NCBI GenBank assembly: GCA_006937955.1
Contig: SSNP01000005.1
Span: 7,334,920 to 7,398,919 of the forward strand
Origin: Pachypanchax playfairii
Lineage: Eukaryota > Chordata > Actinopteri > Cyprinodontiformes > Aplocheilidae
Length of the DNA stretch: 64,000 nt
Direction of reading: 5' to 3'
Shown: piece after piece, positions 24,151 to 39,100 of the stretch
Layout: the number at the start of each line of letters is the position of its first letter
Numbering within the stretch: position 1 is the stretch's first letter
Translations under genes and position numbers: made by a program
Notes under the pieces: model-generated
Told to the model about the DNA's origin: nothing
What the model saw: the letters and a program-made list of their open reading frames with translations, nothing else
Database searches by the model: none

Positions 24151-27100
24151 CTGAAGGATGGAATAAAAAAACAACAACAAACAGTTTAAATCATACATGT
24201 TGCAGCACTCAGCTCACAAACTACCTGCATGCACCCTCACAAACACAAACCCCACCTATCTGAAGACAAATTATAGAAATATAATAAACCTCTGCAAAAT
24301 GTAATCAGCTTCAATCAAACTATGCCTTAAGTGGAAATCATCCATTTGGTTAGATTTATACCAGCAGCTGTAGTGTGACACAGACAAAGTGAATTACAGG
24401 GACCTGCAGTCATCTGAGCCTGGCTGATAGATTCAATTTCACTGCAGACAGTCCACACTAATCATATACTTTAATTGGAGACAATGCTGTAAAAGGTGGC
24501 AGAGCTCCACTGCACCCAGAGAGGACACTCTTCTGTAGCTTCTCCCACTCCAACCATCCATTTTTCCTACTACATTTATAAAGCTATCATGCATTTTCAG
24601 GCTAGTTTCAGGCTTTAGTCAGGGAAATCCAATGCCATTTAATGTTCTCACTGTTCAAATGTTTTCAAAAAGATAATCATGTTTGAGGACTGTGGATTGC
24701 AAATGTAGAACAACTGAACAAAAGATAATAAGGGGTGGCAGTATTTTTGCCACCTACCGAATTTAGAATGGCCATGAAAGAACTTCAGCTTCAGTCCATT
24801 ACATTTTCAATTGTTCCATTTTCTGTTGTATTGTATTGTGTATTTTTCAAAGTTTGATTTGATATATCAACCCAAAACAAATGAAACACATCTGAAAGTG
24901 CAGATGTTTTGAAACTTTGTTGTTTTGTGACCACAAGTGCAATCAGATGTTTAGATTGAAAACTAATTATTTTACACACATTAACCAAAAAAAAAAAAAA
25001 GAACCTTCCATACACACCACTGAAAACCATCCATAAACACTATTAAAACCTGTAAGGGTATATATCAAAAGTTTTTCAGTCTTGTGTATAGAAGGTTTTA
25101 ATAATGTCCCTGGTGGCTTCTCATAGAAAATGATTTCTTATTTTTAAATACAACTATGTTCTCTGCTTTGTTTTTTCCTTGCAGACTGTCTCGTCTAAGA
25201 CTAAAAGAAATATATTACTTATTTAATTGGTTGGTAAACAAATCATTTTTTTATTAACTGAAGAAAAATGTTACTTTTTCTGATTGATTCTATTGTGTTA
25301 TTTGCCACAGTAACTCTGATTAAATCACCTTTTAGGACCAAAGATAAAAGATAAGTAAAACAAATGAACATATATATATATATATATACACACCTACATA
25401 CATGGAATAAAGGAAGTGACTCCAATGTGTTCCCAAACTTCAGCCCGCCAGCTCATCATGCCCCCACCCCCCCAAAAAAAATCCCTTTTCCTCAGATGCA
25501 AAGAAATGAAACACACATTAAACAGACGGAGTAGCTGAAGTTTTAGTTTTCCTCAGCTGCCTTTGTTAATCTCTTGTGAAAACAGACTTATTCTAAAATC
25601 CTGTAAAAGTAGAACCCTAGTTCACATTTCACAATTCCCCAAACTGAGAGTCTGAAACATTTCCTGAGAAAGGCTGACAGGAGGAGCACAACAAAACAAC
25701 ACCACTAGATGCCAACAATATGAGCTGTAAACAGTTATTTAAACAGTAATACACACAATCTAAACCATTATCACAACTGAATAGGTTTCAGGATATTTTA
25801 TCCCCACAAGGAGCAGATAATGAATAAATAATAGAAAGTATATTTTTGTGATTTCTGACAGGGGCATGTGTGCATCCACCTCCTCTTCTATAAATCATAG
25901 ATTGGCTTCACGTCTACATCTTCTTTTGAAAAAAAAAAAAAAAAATCCTCAGTTTAGGTGATACTGTATCTTCCTCCACATTACTCTATAAAAAATGCTA
26001 AAATCCCCACACCACGTTGCCAGATAGCAACAACATCCATGTTAACATCATATCAAAATACAGAAATAATTAAAAAACACTGTTAACTGTGCAAATGATT
26101 CTCACAAAATTTGTATCTTTATTGTAAATCAATCAAAATGACCTTTCAGTTATTACCCATTTCAACACAATTATTGATGAAAATATTGGGATAAAGTAAA
26201 AAAAAAAAAAACAGCTCCATTGTTTTTGTTTCCAGGGTACAAAGTAACTGAACATGTTGGAAAAAGGTTGCTACGCCACCACTTCTGAAAAGCACCGAAT
26301 CTCACTTCCACACAGATTCTCCAAAAACTGCTCCTAAATCTCACTTTGAAAAGTATTTTAAAAACATTGTTCTTCCAACCGAAAACTGTTTGTGTGAGGA
26401 TGGGAAGTGAAAAGAGTGCAGAGAGGTCCAACAACTAAAAACAAGCAGATTACTTATAGAAGTTCATGCTGAGCGCATCTTCACGCTCACACACAGTTTG
26501 ATCCCATCTGAGGTGATGTTTAGAATAAAATACTACCAAGTTCATTTGCGTAAGGATCTTCAGACAACCGAAACCCTTTGGCTTTTTAACACACACTCAC
26601 ACATGGAAAACAATGTAATTACACATATATTCTTATGGCACAAAGTGAGGCTCCATTGAGGCAAATGAACTATTTATATTCAGACAGTCTTCGCTAAGCC
26701 TTAGGACACAGGGATGTAATAACTTATTTATCGCTCACGCAGGAAAAAGGCTATTACTGGAGAGAAAATGGCAGCAAATATCATGGGTGGTGGAGTGAAA
26801 AAAAAGAGCTTTACCACAAAACAAAATGTCATTCGGTGGCTGATAAATTCCTTTAAACTTCAGGCCTTTCCTTTGTTCCTTTTTTCTGCTTCTTCGTTTT
26901 AACTGCCCTAAATAAAAGACCATTTTCTTCTGTCTGTGTGTGTGTCCTGATGACTGGGTATGTTCCCTCCATGACTAATTCATAGGCTTTAATGCAGTCG
27001 ATGTTTTATTGATTAGGAGCCATCACTGATGTGACCATGGCCTGTGGAAAAGACTAGACCAGGCCTCTGGGAGCCTGACCACAGAGCTGAAACTGGAGAA

Positions 27101-30100
27101 CTGGAGCAATGCCGAAACATACCGGCTGATTTTAGTGGTAATAGATGGACAACAGACCTGGAACACTGTGAGGGAGAATGAGAAAGAGATCAGAGTTTTA
27201 GATAAGATCGATCGAGAAGAACAAAGCTAATCTTACTAATGTCTCCTCTTTGAGTGAAACCGAAAAGTTTCTCCAATAGCCTTAAAGAGAAGCCATCACT
27301 CACGGTAGAAAACCTCTGGCTTCATGAGGAAAACAGGGTGGGAGTGCGCATGATGCCGTTTAGACTTTGACTTTTGTCTTTCTCATTCCGTTTCCACTTT
27401 GGCCTTTACCCTGTAGAGGTTGCTGTGGGAAAGAGAGGTCCTTCGCCTTGATTAAGTTTGAATTTCATGCTGCAGGACTCCAGAGTCATCATTCGGAAAG
27501 GCTCCCATCATGCAGTAGCAGCCTTGCCAGCTTGATCCAATCTCATTGCCATATGAATAATCACACAGCGGGAGTTTGAAAATGCTAAATGAACCTCAGA
27601 GTTAAGTGTGTGTGCATAAAGATGGAGAGATGAAAAAAGCAATGGCTGACAAGTAAAACTGGGGTTGCCTATAGGAGAGAGAGGTTCCTCTTGATTAAGT
27701 GAAGAAGTTAAATGAGAGTAAGGCCATGTACAGGGCCTCACTGCAAACACCCAGAGGGAGAAATAACTTTTCCAATTTGCATTCCCAAACAGCAGTGATG
27801 CCATCTAAGTATACTTCATCACATAAAATGGCTGAGCCCATTTTTCAAACCCTGGGGTCTTACAAAGTTTGGTCTAATGAGAGAAGATCCTTAATGGTTA
27901 TTGATAGAGCCCAAGAGGACAGAATCTTACCCCCACTTTCCATAGAAGCAAAGCACTCTGGCACTATTTAATGGAGTAAAACTAGTTACTTCTGCAGAAG
28001 GGTTCATGGTGACAACAGTTTCCTAATTTGAGATTATTACAATCAAGAAAACCAGATTAGGGAAAATCCACAATGACAACCTAATCTAAATAATATATAT
28101 ATTAAAAAAACTATTTTATATTGTAGGGTTTTCATTTACTTTATGCTAATGGGAGATGTAACCATCCATTATCCTGGAATACTGTCAATTCATCTTTTTT
28201 TGTGCAATCAAGTAAAAAGAAATCTTTTGATGAAATTTTTGGTTTATTTTATCATCAGATGTGTAATCTAACAACAGTCCTTGCTGAGACTTTTCATTAG
28301 AGCAATCCTTTGAACTTTGAAAATCATAAAAGCCAGAACTTCAAAAATAGTTGTGTTCTAATAAGGTTAAATGTGAACAAAAAATCTGGGAGAGCAGATG
28401 AATGACACAGAGAGGTAGGAAAGAAAACTTTTCAATAGAAAAAACATTTATTTATATATATTTTGTGGTGCTTCAGAAGGATCTAAACAAATGGTGGAGA
28501 ACCATGGAATAAGGACAGGGTGATACCATCAGGACTGCGAACTGAAGCTAAAAACATTTAATAAACATTTAAACATTACCATTCCAAGGAACAGTCACCA
28601 GCAATCTAGTATTAGGTCTTGTATTTACAAGTTTCCTTACATAATTAATTAGCATTGTAAACTCTAGAAAACAATATTATCCCCTAGAGTTTCTTAAAAA
28701 TTTCTTTTAAAAATTAAATAAATAATTTGAGGGTGATAACTTTGCAACCAAAGAATCATAAACCCAGACACAACAGAGGGACTATTTAGTTGCAGCAGCA
28801 GATTGCAGGGGTTTTAATGTGCTGGTTGACCTTTGTTTGGATGTGCACACTTGAACATAACATCTGTTTAGCAATTTTTACTCCATTAAAACAGGATGCA
28901 ATATACTGTATGTGTTTTGACCTTTCAGTGCCATTGAGATGTTAGTATTGCATTAAAATGTCAGGATGGAAATATTAATTTTTTAAAACATGAAAGAAAT
29001 AGTGTATGATAACAGCAGAAAGTTCATATTTTCTAAAGTTTTTTTTATATTTATATTTAGAACTTTGAAAAATTTATAACGGCTAGAAAAATAGAAGATG
29101 ATTCAGTAGAGAAGAGCCTTTTTCTCAGAAAACTCTCAGAAGGTTTAAATATTACTTCATGTTTTTAATACAACCTCAGGTTGCTAATGTAATGATGTAA
29201 TGTAACACCAGTGAAAACACCGTTTCAAACCTGTAAGTTGCAGTGTGTTTTTTTTAATGTATGGTGGAGTGAAGTCACAATAATGTACATTCAAACAGCC
29301 CTGGTTTTAAAACGGGCTGAACGGTGGGGCAGGTGGTAGCAGCACTTTAACAAGAGGGTCCTGAGTTTGAAATTCAACTGGGGCCTTTATGCATGAGGTT
29401 TTTCTCTTGGGACTCTTGTGTTCTCCCACAAAATAAAACAACATCCATGTTAGGTTAATTAGCAACTCTAAATTAGTCCTTGGTGTTTGTGAGTGTGTGA
29501 ATGACTTTTTGTCTATGTGGCCCTGTGATGGACCAGCGACTGGACCAGGATGTACCCTGTCGCTCGCCTAATGGACACTTAGGCAGCACCAGTCCCCTGC
29601 AACCCTGCAGATGAACAAGCAGGTATAGAAAATGGATGGATGGTAATAAAAAAAGCCTGGGCTGTGTCTCATATGTAGTCACACATTTAAGTGTGAGAGT
29701 CTTTACTACAGTTTTGCTGCTCTGTTTTGTTTCACATGTGTAAGCCTGTCTCATCTGCTGTGTTCATAAATTCTGCACTGCAAGTGCATGTTAGTGGGAT
29801 GGAGTTTGGCAGATATCCACACGTTGTGTGGTAAATGTTGAAAGCGTGTTTCTGTTGTTATCATCTTTATTGCCAGCACTAGCAAAATGTCCTTATATTC
29901 CTCCAGCTTGTTCATAATGCAGCTGGCTACACTGCACATTAGAATTATATTCTGGTCTTTCCTGCAGACAGTTTCATCACCACCTGCAGTTAATGATTTC
30001 AAATAACTACCAAAAAAGAATACAAAGCATGATAGAATATTCCTTATAATAGATTGATACCCTTAGATAACATTTGTGATGATCTATAGATGATTTTCAC

Positions 30101-33100
30101 AAAGAAATGCTGAACACTTAAAATTAAAACAAAACTAAACTACGTAAAACTCACCTTCAGACAATGAGACAAATGGGTCAATTAATGATTGCAAATTGCT
30201 TTTCTACTGTGTTTTAGATGTAGATTTGTTTTCACCTCTGTTATATTTCAAAAATATCCTTTCACCAAACCAAACCAAAGTTTTGTGTCCTGCCATGACA
30301 GAAAGAAACTTCTGCAAAGAGAGACAATGGTTTTTTGATGAGTGAAGACCCCATTAAGATTCCACAGCGAGCACCTGCCATGTGGATACAGGTGCTATCA
30401 TCTGTGTAGGATCTGCAGGTGGAAGGCAGTACGGATGAGTCACAGTTGGGACTTTATTACAGTTCAGCTGTTTTACAGTTAAACTACTGGTACATTGATG
30501 GCATCATTTAGCCTACGAGAGACTGGATTATTGATTATTAGTAGTTTTTGCTCAGAATTATAACTACCAAATGTAATGAGCCTGCTCTAAAAAAATCCTG
30601 CAGCTGTTAAAATGTAATTGTAGCCATGTCCAAGGTTTCCTGTATACACACAAATACTCTAGAAAGCAGACGCATGGGGATTCATGCCTTGAGGCAAAGA
30701 AAACAACCACAGCACTGTTCTTCCACCTTGAGATGTGAGGGAAAATCTACAGGGGAGTCAAAACTCCCAGAGCATTTTAATGACAAATCGGTGAATTTCT
30801 CAAAAGTCTGCATGTCTGCCACAATCTCTTGGAAAACTATAAAACACTTACACTAGTTTTGCCTTATTTTACAATGAAATATAACAAGATATTGGGTATT
30901 TATATTCACATCTATATTTAAAATAACCATAGAAATCTAGTGACAAAAAGCTTTCATTAGTTATTTACATTTAAAGACAGATGTGCTATCATCTAACTTG
31001 GCTATTATGAATAAAGTAAACCTGAATGGGATTGCTGAATGCATCATAATATCCAGGGCCAGTGCAACAAAGAAATTACCTTCTTACTTGTTCCACTAAA
31101 CCTCACAAATAAACAAAACTTCTTCATTTTAGTCATTTAGATAAAGCTTTATTACTCATTCTTGGATAAACCATTATCAGCTCTAAAAGGGTTGATACAA
31201 TTTATATTTACACAGAAACCTTTGCATCATTTTTAATATCTTTACCTCAACAGCTAAACTGACTTGTGATGTACCCCAAGGGTCAGTCCTCGGTACATAT
31301 TTGTTCTTTATTTATGATTGTCTTCATCATTTCATTCAAGACCATTCTAATAGACATTCTTATTTTAATGTCAATAACACCCAAAAGGTTTTACGGAAAC
31401 AATAGAAATTAGTATTCTTGAATAAGAATTTATTCATAAAAAGACTTATAAAATGACACAAGTAGGTACAATCAGCCTAGTTCAAAAATGCTGGTCAATT
31501 GATTTTTTTTTTTTTTATTAAGACTTTGTCTTAAAAAATCAATTTGTCTGTAGTGTCTCTATACCTTTCAAAAGACTTAATCAGTCCACCAAAGAGGCTG
31601 AGAGATAAAGCACGACAACATGCAATACATCACGGCATATAGGACAGAGACCTAGTGGATGTTCAATATGACCCTCTGTGAGAACCACAGCCAATTCATC
31701 ACCACAAATAGGAGAGGTAAAGATAAATCCATTTCATCATCCACCTGATGTATTGCCTCAAACAGAGCCCAATCAAATTCCTCTTCATGTATGTGATTAT
31801 TTTAAAAAGTACCTAAAAGAAGGAGGTTTCTACCACACCAGTCCAATACTGCATGCAGAAAATACCCACGACAAGTGTGAGATGTGTGTTGCTAAAGACG
31901 TTTTCTCATGTGCCGAGCATGTGAAATGTAAAATGTCAGTGATGAAGAAAAAAGCAGAGTATCTTCTGATACTCTATCAGAATGATCACATATCCTTGTC
32001 TGTGTTACAGCAAAGCTTAAATAGTTTCATGAACACCTCGTTTACTCAAAAAACACAAACCTTGCCCTCTTTAACACAAGGACACGCTGTTAATCATGCA
32101 ACTGATTTACAGCAGAACCATTCAGTTAGGAGTATGAACCAACTGTAAAGATTCTGTCTTACTTTGGCTCATTAAGTGATTTTACAATTTCTCTGGGCAT
32201 GAAGACAGTTAAGGGATTAATTGAGAAGAACCTCAACAATTCCATCCATGTATCCCAATCATAAATTTGCTCATTAAATGTAACAGTAAATTGACCAAAA
32301 CACGAAGGAAAGCACTCTCATTGTCATCTGTTGAAAGGTTCATCCATAAAAACTTTCCTCCACCAAAGGGGCTTTTAAGTTGTCAACTATCACTCTGAAC
32401 ACTGGTCTCTTTTAGGTAAAAGAGTGTTTGCACACATTTTCTGCAGCCATTATACTATAGGTCACAAATTACATGGCAATAAACGACATCAAGGAGATCC
32501 CTTGAAGGAGAGCACAGATAAGATAATGGAATCACTTATATGCTTCTCTACTGAACACCACCGAGATGAGGGGGGAAAGATATGTTAGCTAATAAGATGT
32601 TGAATCTTCTTAATGGTACATTGTGTCATTTTCCGACTCTAACTTCTTCTACTGACTCTTATAACAAAAACTAAAAAGAGGAGAAACAAGTTCAACAAAG
32701 GAAGTCAAAGGCTATTCCCTATAAATTATTCACCAGGAAAATATGACTAGCCTACCAGTTCTGATCATTTAAATCATGTTAAGTGAAAGAATACATTAAA
32801 ACCAATCTTCCACATGTATCCCTCTCTGATAAACCCTCTCAGTTTACCAGAGAGGGAAACGATATGTTGAAAAAGGCTGGTCAGATAAAACATAAACATG
32901 AAAACCTTCCGCAATTAAAAGAAGAAAGTATAGATATTATTTTTCTACAAAACACTCCTCAAAGTAGATTGTGACTCTGTTATTAGAACACATTAGAACT
33001 GTCTTTGATTTTGTCAAATTACGGTAACCTTTATAACACTAATGAAAAACTACCAAACAGATTAAGTTCAGATGATTAATCCTCCTCATAAATCGGTCTT

Positions 33101-36100
33101 GCTTTTAGAAAAGATTGAAATTGTCATCTGACCAGGTCTGGTGTTTAATAACAATGATAATGACAATGATGACGATAATGATGACGATAATGTAGCAAAC
33201 CTTAGATGGTGTTCATAATTCTTTTGATGATATAGCAGAACCCACTCAGAGTCTAAAGCACCTTTCAGACTGCTTTCCATAAATCAGATCACATCTGAGT
33301 GAACACCCTGGTGCTTTGTAATGGCAATCTGAATATATTGGACTTGGTAACATCTGACAATATTTAACATGATTCAAACATGTACAGTAAGCCATACGAT
33401 TAAAAAGACATAAAATCAAACTCTCTGAGAAATCTGATAAATTGTATTAAAATATATATCTTTATAGTTTTACGTGGCTACAGCAAGTAGCTACAGCAGC
33501 TAGCATTATTTTAATATGCACCCTATTTATGCTAATGTGGTATTTTTTTATTGTAGCTCTCTAGTGTAACAAATTCATTACTCAATTTTTAATTGTTGCA
33601 GGTAAAATTGTAAAATTCACTCAAGCAAAAACTTATTTTGAAAACCTTAATAATCTTTGTGGATAGTATATTTTCAAACCACATTTCTGCAAAAGTGCTC
33701 TTATACAAACTTTAAAAGCAGGATAAGGTTGCTTACCTAGACAGGTCCCAGAACTAGAGATAAATTATTCATTTTCTTAAACTTTTAAAGCAACACGCAA
33801 CATTTAACTATAGAATACACTTCTGGCTTAAATTGAAATCTCTGTTGCATGTAATACTCCTTTGAAGTGAAATTCACAAGTTCATAAGGGTAAAAAAGAA
33901 AGAGGGAAGCACATAGAGACACATTTTATCTCTTATTCCCATAGCACATAGAATCAGGTCACAGTATAATATTGAGATAATATTTTCTAAAATACACATT
34001 TTACATAACAATTTTAGCAGTCTCTCTTCTTTAAATATGAATACTCTGGCTTCAGTCTAATTTCTAAATTCAATATTGGTACTTTAGGATGTCCTGTGTG
34101 AGACATTTAAATAATCTGCTTGCTAATTGAGTTTCTTACCACACTTATACTATCCACTTTCTTTCTCTGTCGTTTCCATAGGGTTTTTGGAGGTAGTACC
34201 TCCTTGTCTGATCTCAACAGTCTGTTGTGTGGGCACTGAGCTGGCTCAGTCCCAGGGGTACACAGCCATTATGAAGACTGACTGGTCACAGCAGCGCCCA
34301 CACATTTGGCAGGCTGGTAGAGCTGCCCCCTGTTGCCTCTTTCAAACAACCCCTTCTCTAACAGCAGAGTACTGACGCCTACTTAATTAGAGACAGCTCA
34401 GGTACCCTGGCGAGTTGTTTGGGATTTTGGATTCCCCTGGAGAAAATTTAAATTTAAAAGCTCATTTATGCCAAACCTGGAACAATAACACTGGCTCCTC
34501 CTTGGTCAACACTCTCCCTAGTCAGGATGGATGGATGCTATGAGTGAATGTGAACATAGAGGAGGAAGAAAAGACAGAAAAAGTGTGTGCCCATGCAACA
34601 GGGAGAAACAGACTGAGCTGGAGAACAGACTGGCTATTAGGCAAAGCCTTCTGCCACATGAAAACTCCCTCTCCCCTTCATCCAAGCCCTGTCATCCAAA
34701 CTCTCAGTGTGAAGGACACCCCAGACAGAAAAACTAGACTCTCATCTACCCAGATAAAAGCACTATGTGCTTCAACCATCCCTCTCCTGCTTTTCTTTCT
34801 GCAGAATGTTAAACATCCCATGGAGCAAAGAAAACTTCTCTCTGATTGTGCCAACTAGAAATGAACATACAATCTCAACCATAAACCAGTCAAAAAGTTT
34901 GAAATATTAACAACAATGTACATGCATGATTAGATTTTACTGACAAGTCTTCCCAAACTGAGTTTTGAGTTTTATTTCACAAACTGAAATTAGTTTTTTT
35001 TGCCTGAGCAGAAGCAGATTAGATTTATTTCACATTGCAACACAGTGAAATAGAGATATGGAGCTTTGCTGGTTCTCCAGTGCCGCCTGACTAATAAACT
35101 TTTATGCGTACTAATGCATCCTATAAAAGATTAGTCATAAAAACCTGTCTTTTCCAAGAGGTGACATCTCCTATTGAATATTGCATCATCAAAATACTGG
35201 AAGCAATTGCATTATTGAGGAAAAACAAAAACAAAAAAAGAGGACAGCCAATCTTTGGGAAGTGAATTTTTATCTAGGCTATTAGAGATGTAAAAAGACA
35301 AAAAATGTCAAAACATGCTTGTCAAAAAATGAAAAAATATATAATCTCTTACAGAAGAGGCAGATCATCAAAAAAATGCAAAAGCTGAAATAGAAACAAT
35401 CCTAAAAAAAATCTATTAATATTTTAGCCTCATCCCTCCTTACACATAAGTTTGCTGGAATACGGTGATTTTGTAAAGTGAATGCTAAGTCTCCCATTAG
35501 AGGCCTGGGGTGCTTAAATCCTAACTATCTCCTCATATTTCTTTACCCAATACTTTAAATATATGTGGTGACAGGACTTGCCATGAGGATGCTGAATTAA
35601 ACATGCTGTTCGTTCCAAACTCCTGCTCCCCAACTTTGAGAATAACTGATCAGAAGGGTAAAGCAGGGAGTGGAAGAGGCACAGTGCTGTACACGTTGTT
35701 GTGGCATTGTTTCTACCTTCAGTTGTGAAAGGGAGAGGTTATTCAGTGGTGTGTGTTTGAGTGTGTGTGCATGTGTGTGTCAGAGAGGGAGAGAGTGCTG
35801 ATGCTGTGCTGACAGCTCACATAGAGAGCAATATCTTCATAAGGCACTGATTCACTGCCATTTGGTTCAGTCAGCCATTATCATCTCAACCAAACTGAAA
35901 AAAGACCTGCAATTCTANNNNNNNNNNNNNNNNNNNNNNNNNNNNNNNNNNNNNNNNNNNNNNNNNNNNNNNNNNNNNNNNNNNNNNNNNNNNNNNNNNN
36001 NNNNNNNNNNNNNNNNNNNNNNNNNNNNNNNNNTAAAAGGTATCCACCCGGTCGGTGTTTTCGGTGATGTGAAGTTAATGTGAAGTATAATCTACATTAC

Positions 36101-39100
36101 GATTTTGGTAAGTTTCTATATTTTCCTTGTATTACATCTACCTACATCATTCGAATCAGGCTATTTTCTAATTGTGATAGTAGCTATCGTAATGTAGATT
36201 ATCAGACGAGTTCCACTTAACTTCACATCACCAAAAACACCGACCGGGTGGATACCTTTTACAGTGTTGCCGGAACCCTGTGAAGCAGCCAATCACGATG
36301 ACCTTCTCTGAGGCTTGTGATTGGCTGGAATTGTGGCACAATTGTCAGACCTGCATTGAGTTGAGCGCGCGCGCCGGCAGTCCTGAGGACAGGTGCTGCA
36401 CTGCACGCACGCAGAGAGAAACAGTTGATGGAGCCGGTAAAGGGAACTGAGCGAGAGTTTGTATCGTTGTGGTTGTGCACAGATAGGAGCAAGAGTGGAA
36501 ATAAATTTTGCGTGTATATTATTTATTTTTCTTGGCTCAGATGTGTTTTCTTCTTTGAGTAAAAATATTTTCTACTCAAACTTTAACTCACGTGCAAGCT
36601 CAAAATATTTCTTTGCGCTCAGAATGACTTTTTGTTTGCTCAAGAATGAGTCTCAATACCAACGCCATACAATTCTACCCAAAAGGCTAACACACTGCGG
36701 TGTGCATGCACGTCTCTCTCTCCCTCTGTGTGTGTAGTTAAAGGGGCCATAGGTCAAATTACATGAGTAAAGAATCTGTGTGGAAGCATCTTCCTGTCAC
36801 AACAGAGAAATAGCTTCTCTGCTCGTTTCTGTCTCCGCTCTAATTATCTGGTATATCCGAGTGCCTGTTTTGTTATTTTACTGTGGTTTCATGAATGAAT
36901 AAAGAATGTCTATGCACAGTGCAACATTTGAGAGATTTTTGCAGTGTGTGTGTAAGAGAACCGCATGCATGATATCGTGCAAGGATCTCAGCAGATCTGA
37001 TATGACAACTTACTGTGTGGATGAATCACTGAGAGGGAAAATGTGCATGTGTGTCTGAGAGAAAAGGCAGAAATTCAAGATGAACTATTTTCTTTATGGA
37101 AACTAGTATACTTTTCTGCCAACAGGCCAGGAAGATACTGTATGCAATTCTAATTGCCTCATCTAATATATAACTTCAGTTACACTTTAGCTGAAAGATT
37201 TTTTTTCAAATGCAAACAAGACTTTGGCAACATTTTGTAACATGTCCGGTAGATTAATTACCAGTTAGGCGACTGTCAGCTTCTGGACTTAAAGATTTTT
37301 CTGACCACACCGCTACTTTCCAACCCATAATGTTCAGATATTCATGGCAAAATTGACTGTGCTGTTGAAAAGATCAAAATAAAAGAACACGAGTAAACGT
37401 TGACTGATTAAACAGGGACACAACTGTCTGAAAAGGTTACAATCAATGCTAGCGCCACTATCTGAGTCACAGTTGCATTAAGGTTTTATTGACGGTAATT
37501 GTCTAGCTAAAGGTCTGTCCATCAATATGTCAATTTCTTTGATCCAGACAGGAAAATCTCAACAATAGTTTTGCTAAACTTTACACAGACTCCTGACTTT
37601 TAAATTCTTCTGTTGTCTCAACAATCTTTAACGCAAGACTTTGCAAAACATGCAAGATTCAATCTAAAGTATACTTCTTGCTAATTACTGAGCTAATGAT
37701 AAATGTTTGTTATGTTCCTTTTTTAAAATTGGGTATTACTGCTGCAAAACAAGGAAACTGAAGCTTTACAGTCTAACCGCAAAACCCCCTACAGACAAAG
37801 CCTCATATTAAGGTCCAATACTGCTCATTAATAACATAATCCCTCACAGAAGGTCATGTATTCACTGCAGCATCTTGCTAGAAATGCTTTGACATTTGAT
37901 GGGCGTGTGAGGAGAATACATAAATGTGCAACTTTTAGGCAGCTATAGCCACTGCACTTTTTTTGTTTTTTTTACATCAGACTGCAGAGGGATCTGATTT
38001 CAGAAAGGGAGGCAGAGTTGTTGTTCTGAATTTGTTTTCGCTTTCTCAAAATAATTTCTCAAAGCCTTTATTTTAGGAGAAGCACAAAAACTGCAAAGGC
38101 TTCCATGACAATGTGATCATTAGATAAGACAACTAGACATCTCCCAATAAGCTTTTTTTAATGAAAGAAAAATAAATAAAAAGACTAGAAAAAAAGAGTC
38201 ACACTAACCAACCCTTTCCTGTTCATATATAATGAAGTAGATAAAAACAGATGAGCATATTTTTATGAAGTAGTGTAAAGATGACATGTGCAGACTCAAT
38301 TTACAGTCACACATCAAAAGAAGGTGAACCTGAAAAAGAAGACGATGATGTCTCATCTTAAGAGATTTAGTGTGATGCTCAGCCCTGCATTCTTTAACAC
38401 AAGGTTATCAGGGGGGTTTTATATAGCACAATATGGTCTAGTGGAAGAGATGAAATGCTCATACTGGTTGAAGTTTACAGAACTAATCCATCTTTGCACT
38501 GTATTCTTGTGAAACATTATTCATGTTTTTTTCATTGCCGATCCTCTTTGTATTGCTAACTTACCCAGAGAGCTTACCTCAGTTTCCCTGTTTTAAGCCT
38601 GCTTATTTATCACATTCCTCTTCAGCAGTCACCTCACATCTGCCTCGACGAAGTGGAAATACATCTCCGCAGGCTACACCTTCTGCTCATCTCGCATCAG
38701 TCTCGTTACGCCCTCCCTCAGCTCAGCTTTATTTTTAAAAGTTCCCCAAAATAATTACTCATTTACTATTTCAGCGTATTGCAGTTTTATCCTTGCAAGT
38801 CTTTCTATCAGACATCACAGACTGATGTAAACATGCAGAATTCACAAAGTTCTTCTAAGATCATTGGTCTGATTTGTAAAATATAAATGCTGAAGGATCC
38901 CAACTTGTTACTTTAAGTTAAGGCTGGTCTTTTTTCACATGTAAAGGCAAAGTTCAGCACACATGTATATTTAACGAGTCCTGTGGTGCTCCCTGTTAAA
39001 TAGTTAAACCTCCTCTTGTCACTTTTCAGTGTCTGCACAGCAGCAGCTATCATCCTTCATTTGCTTACAGTGTAAAAATCAATGCATATAGAGACTTCTT

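Noticed and set aside
36459..36737. 92-codon ORF after the CpG cluster
   Set aside because: Begins at TTG, has no domain and is rich in Phe/Ser as expected from AT-rich DNA.
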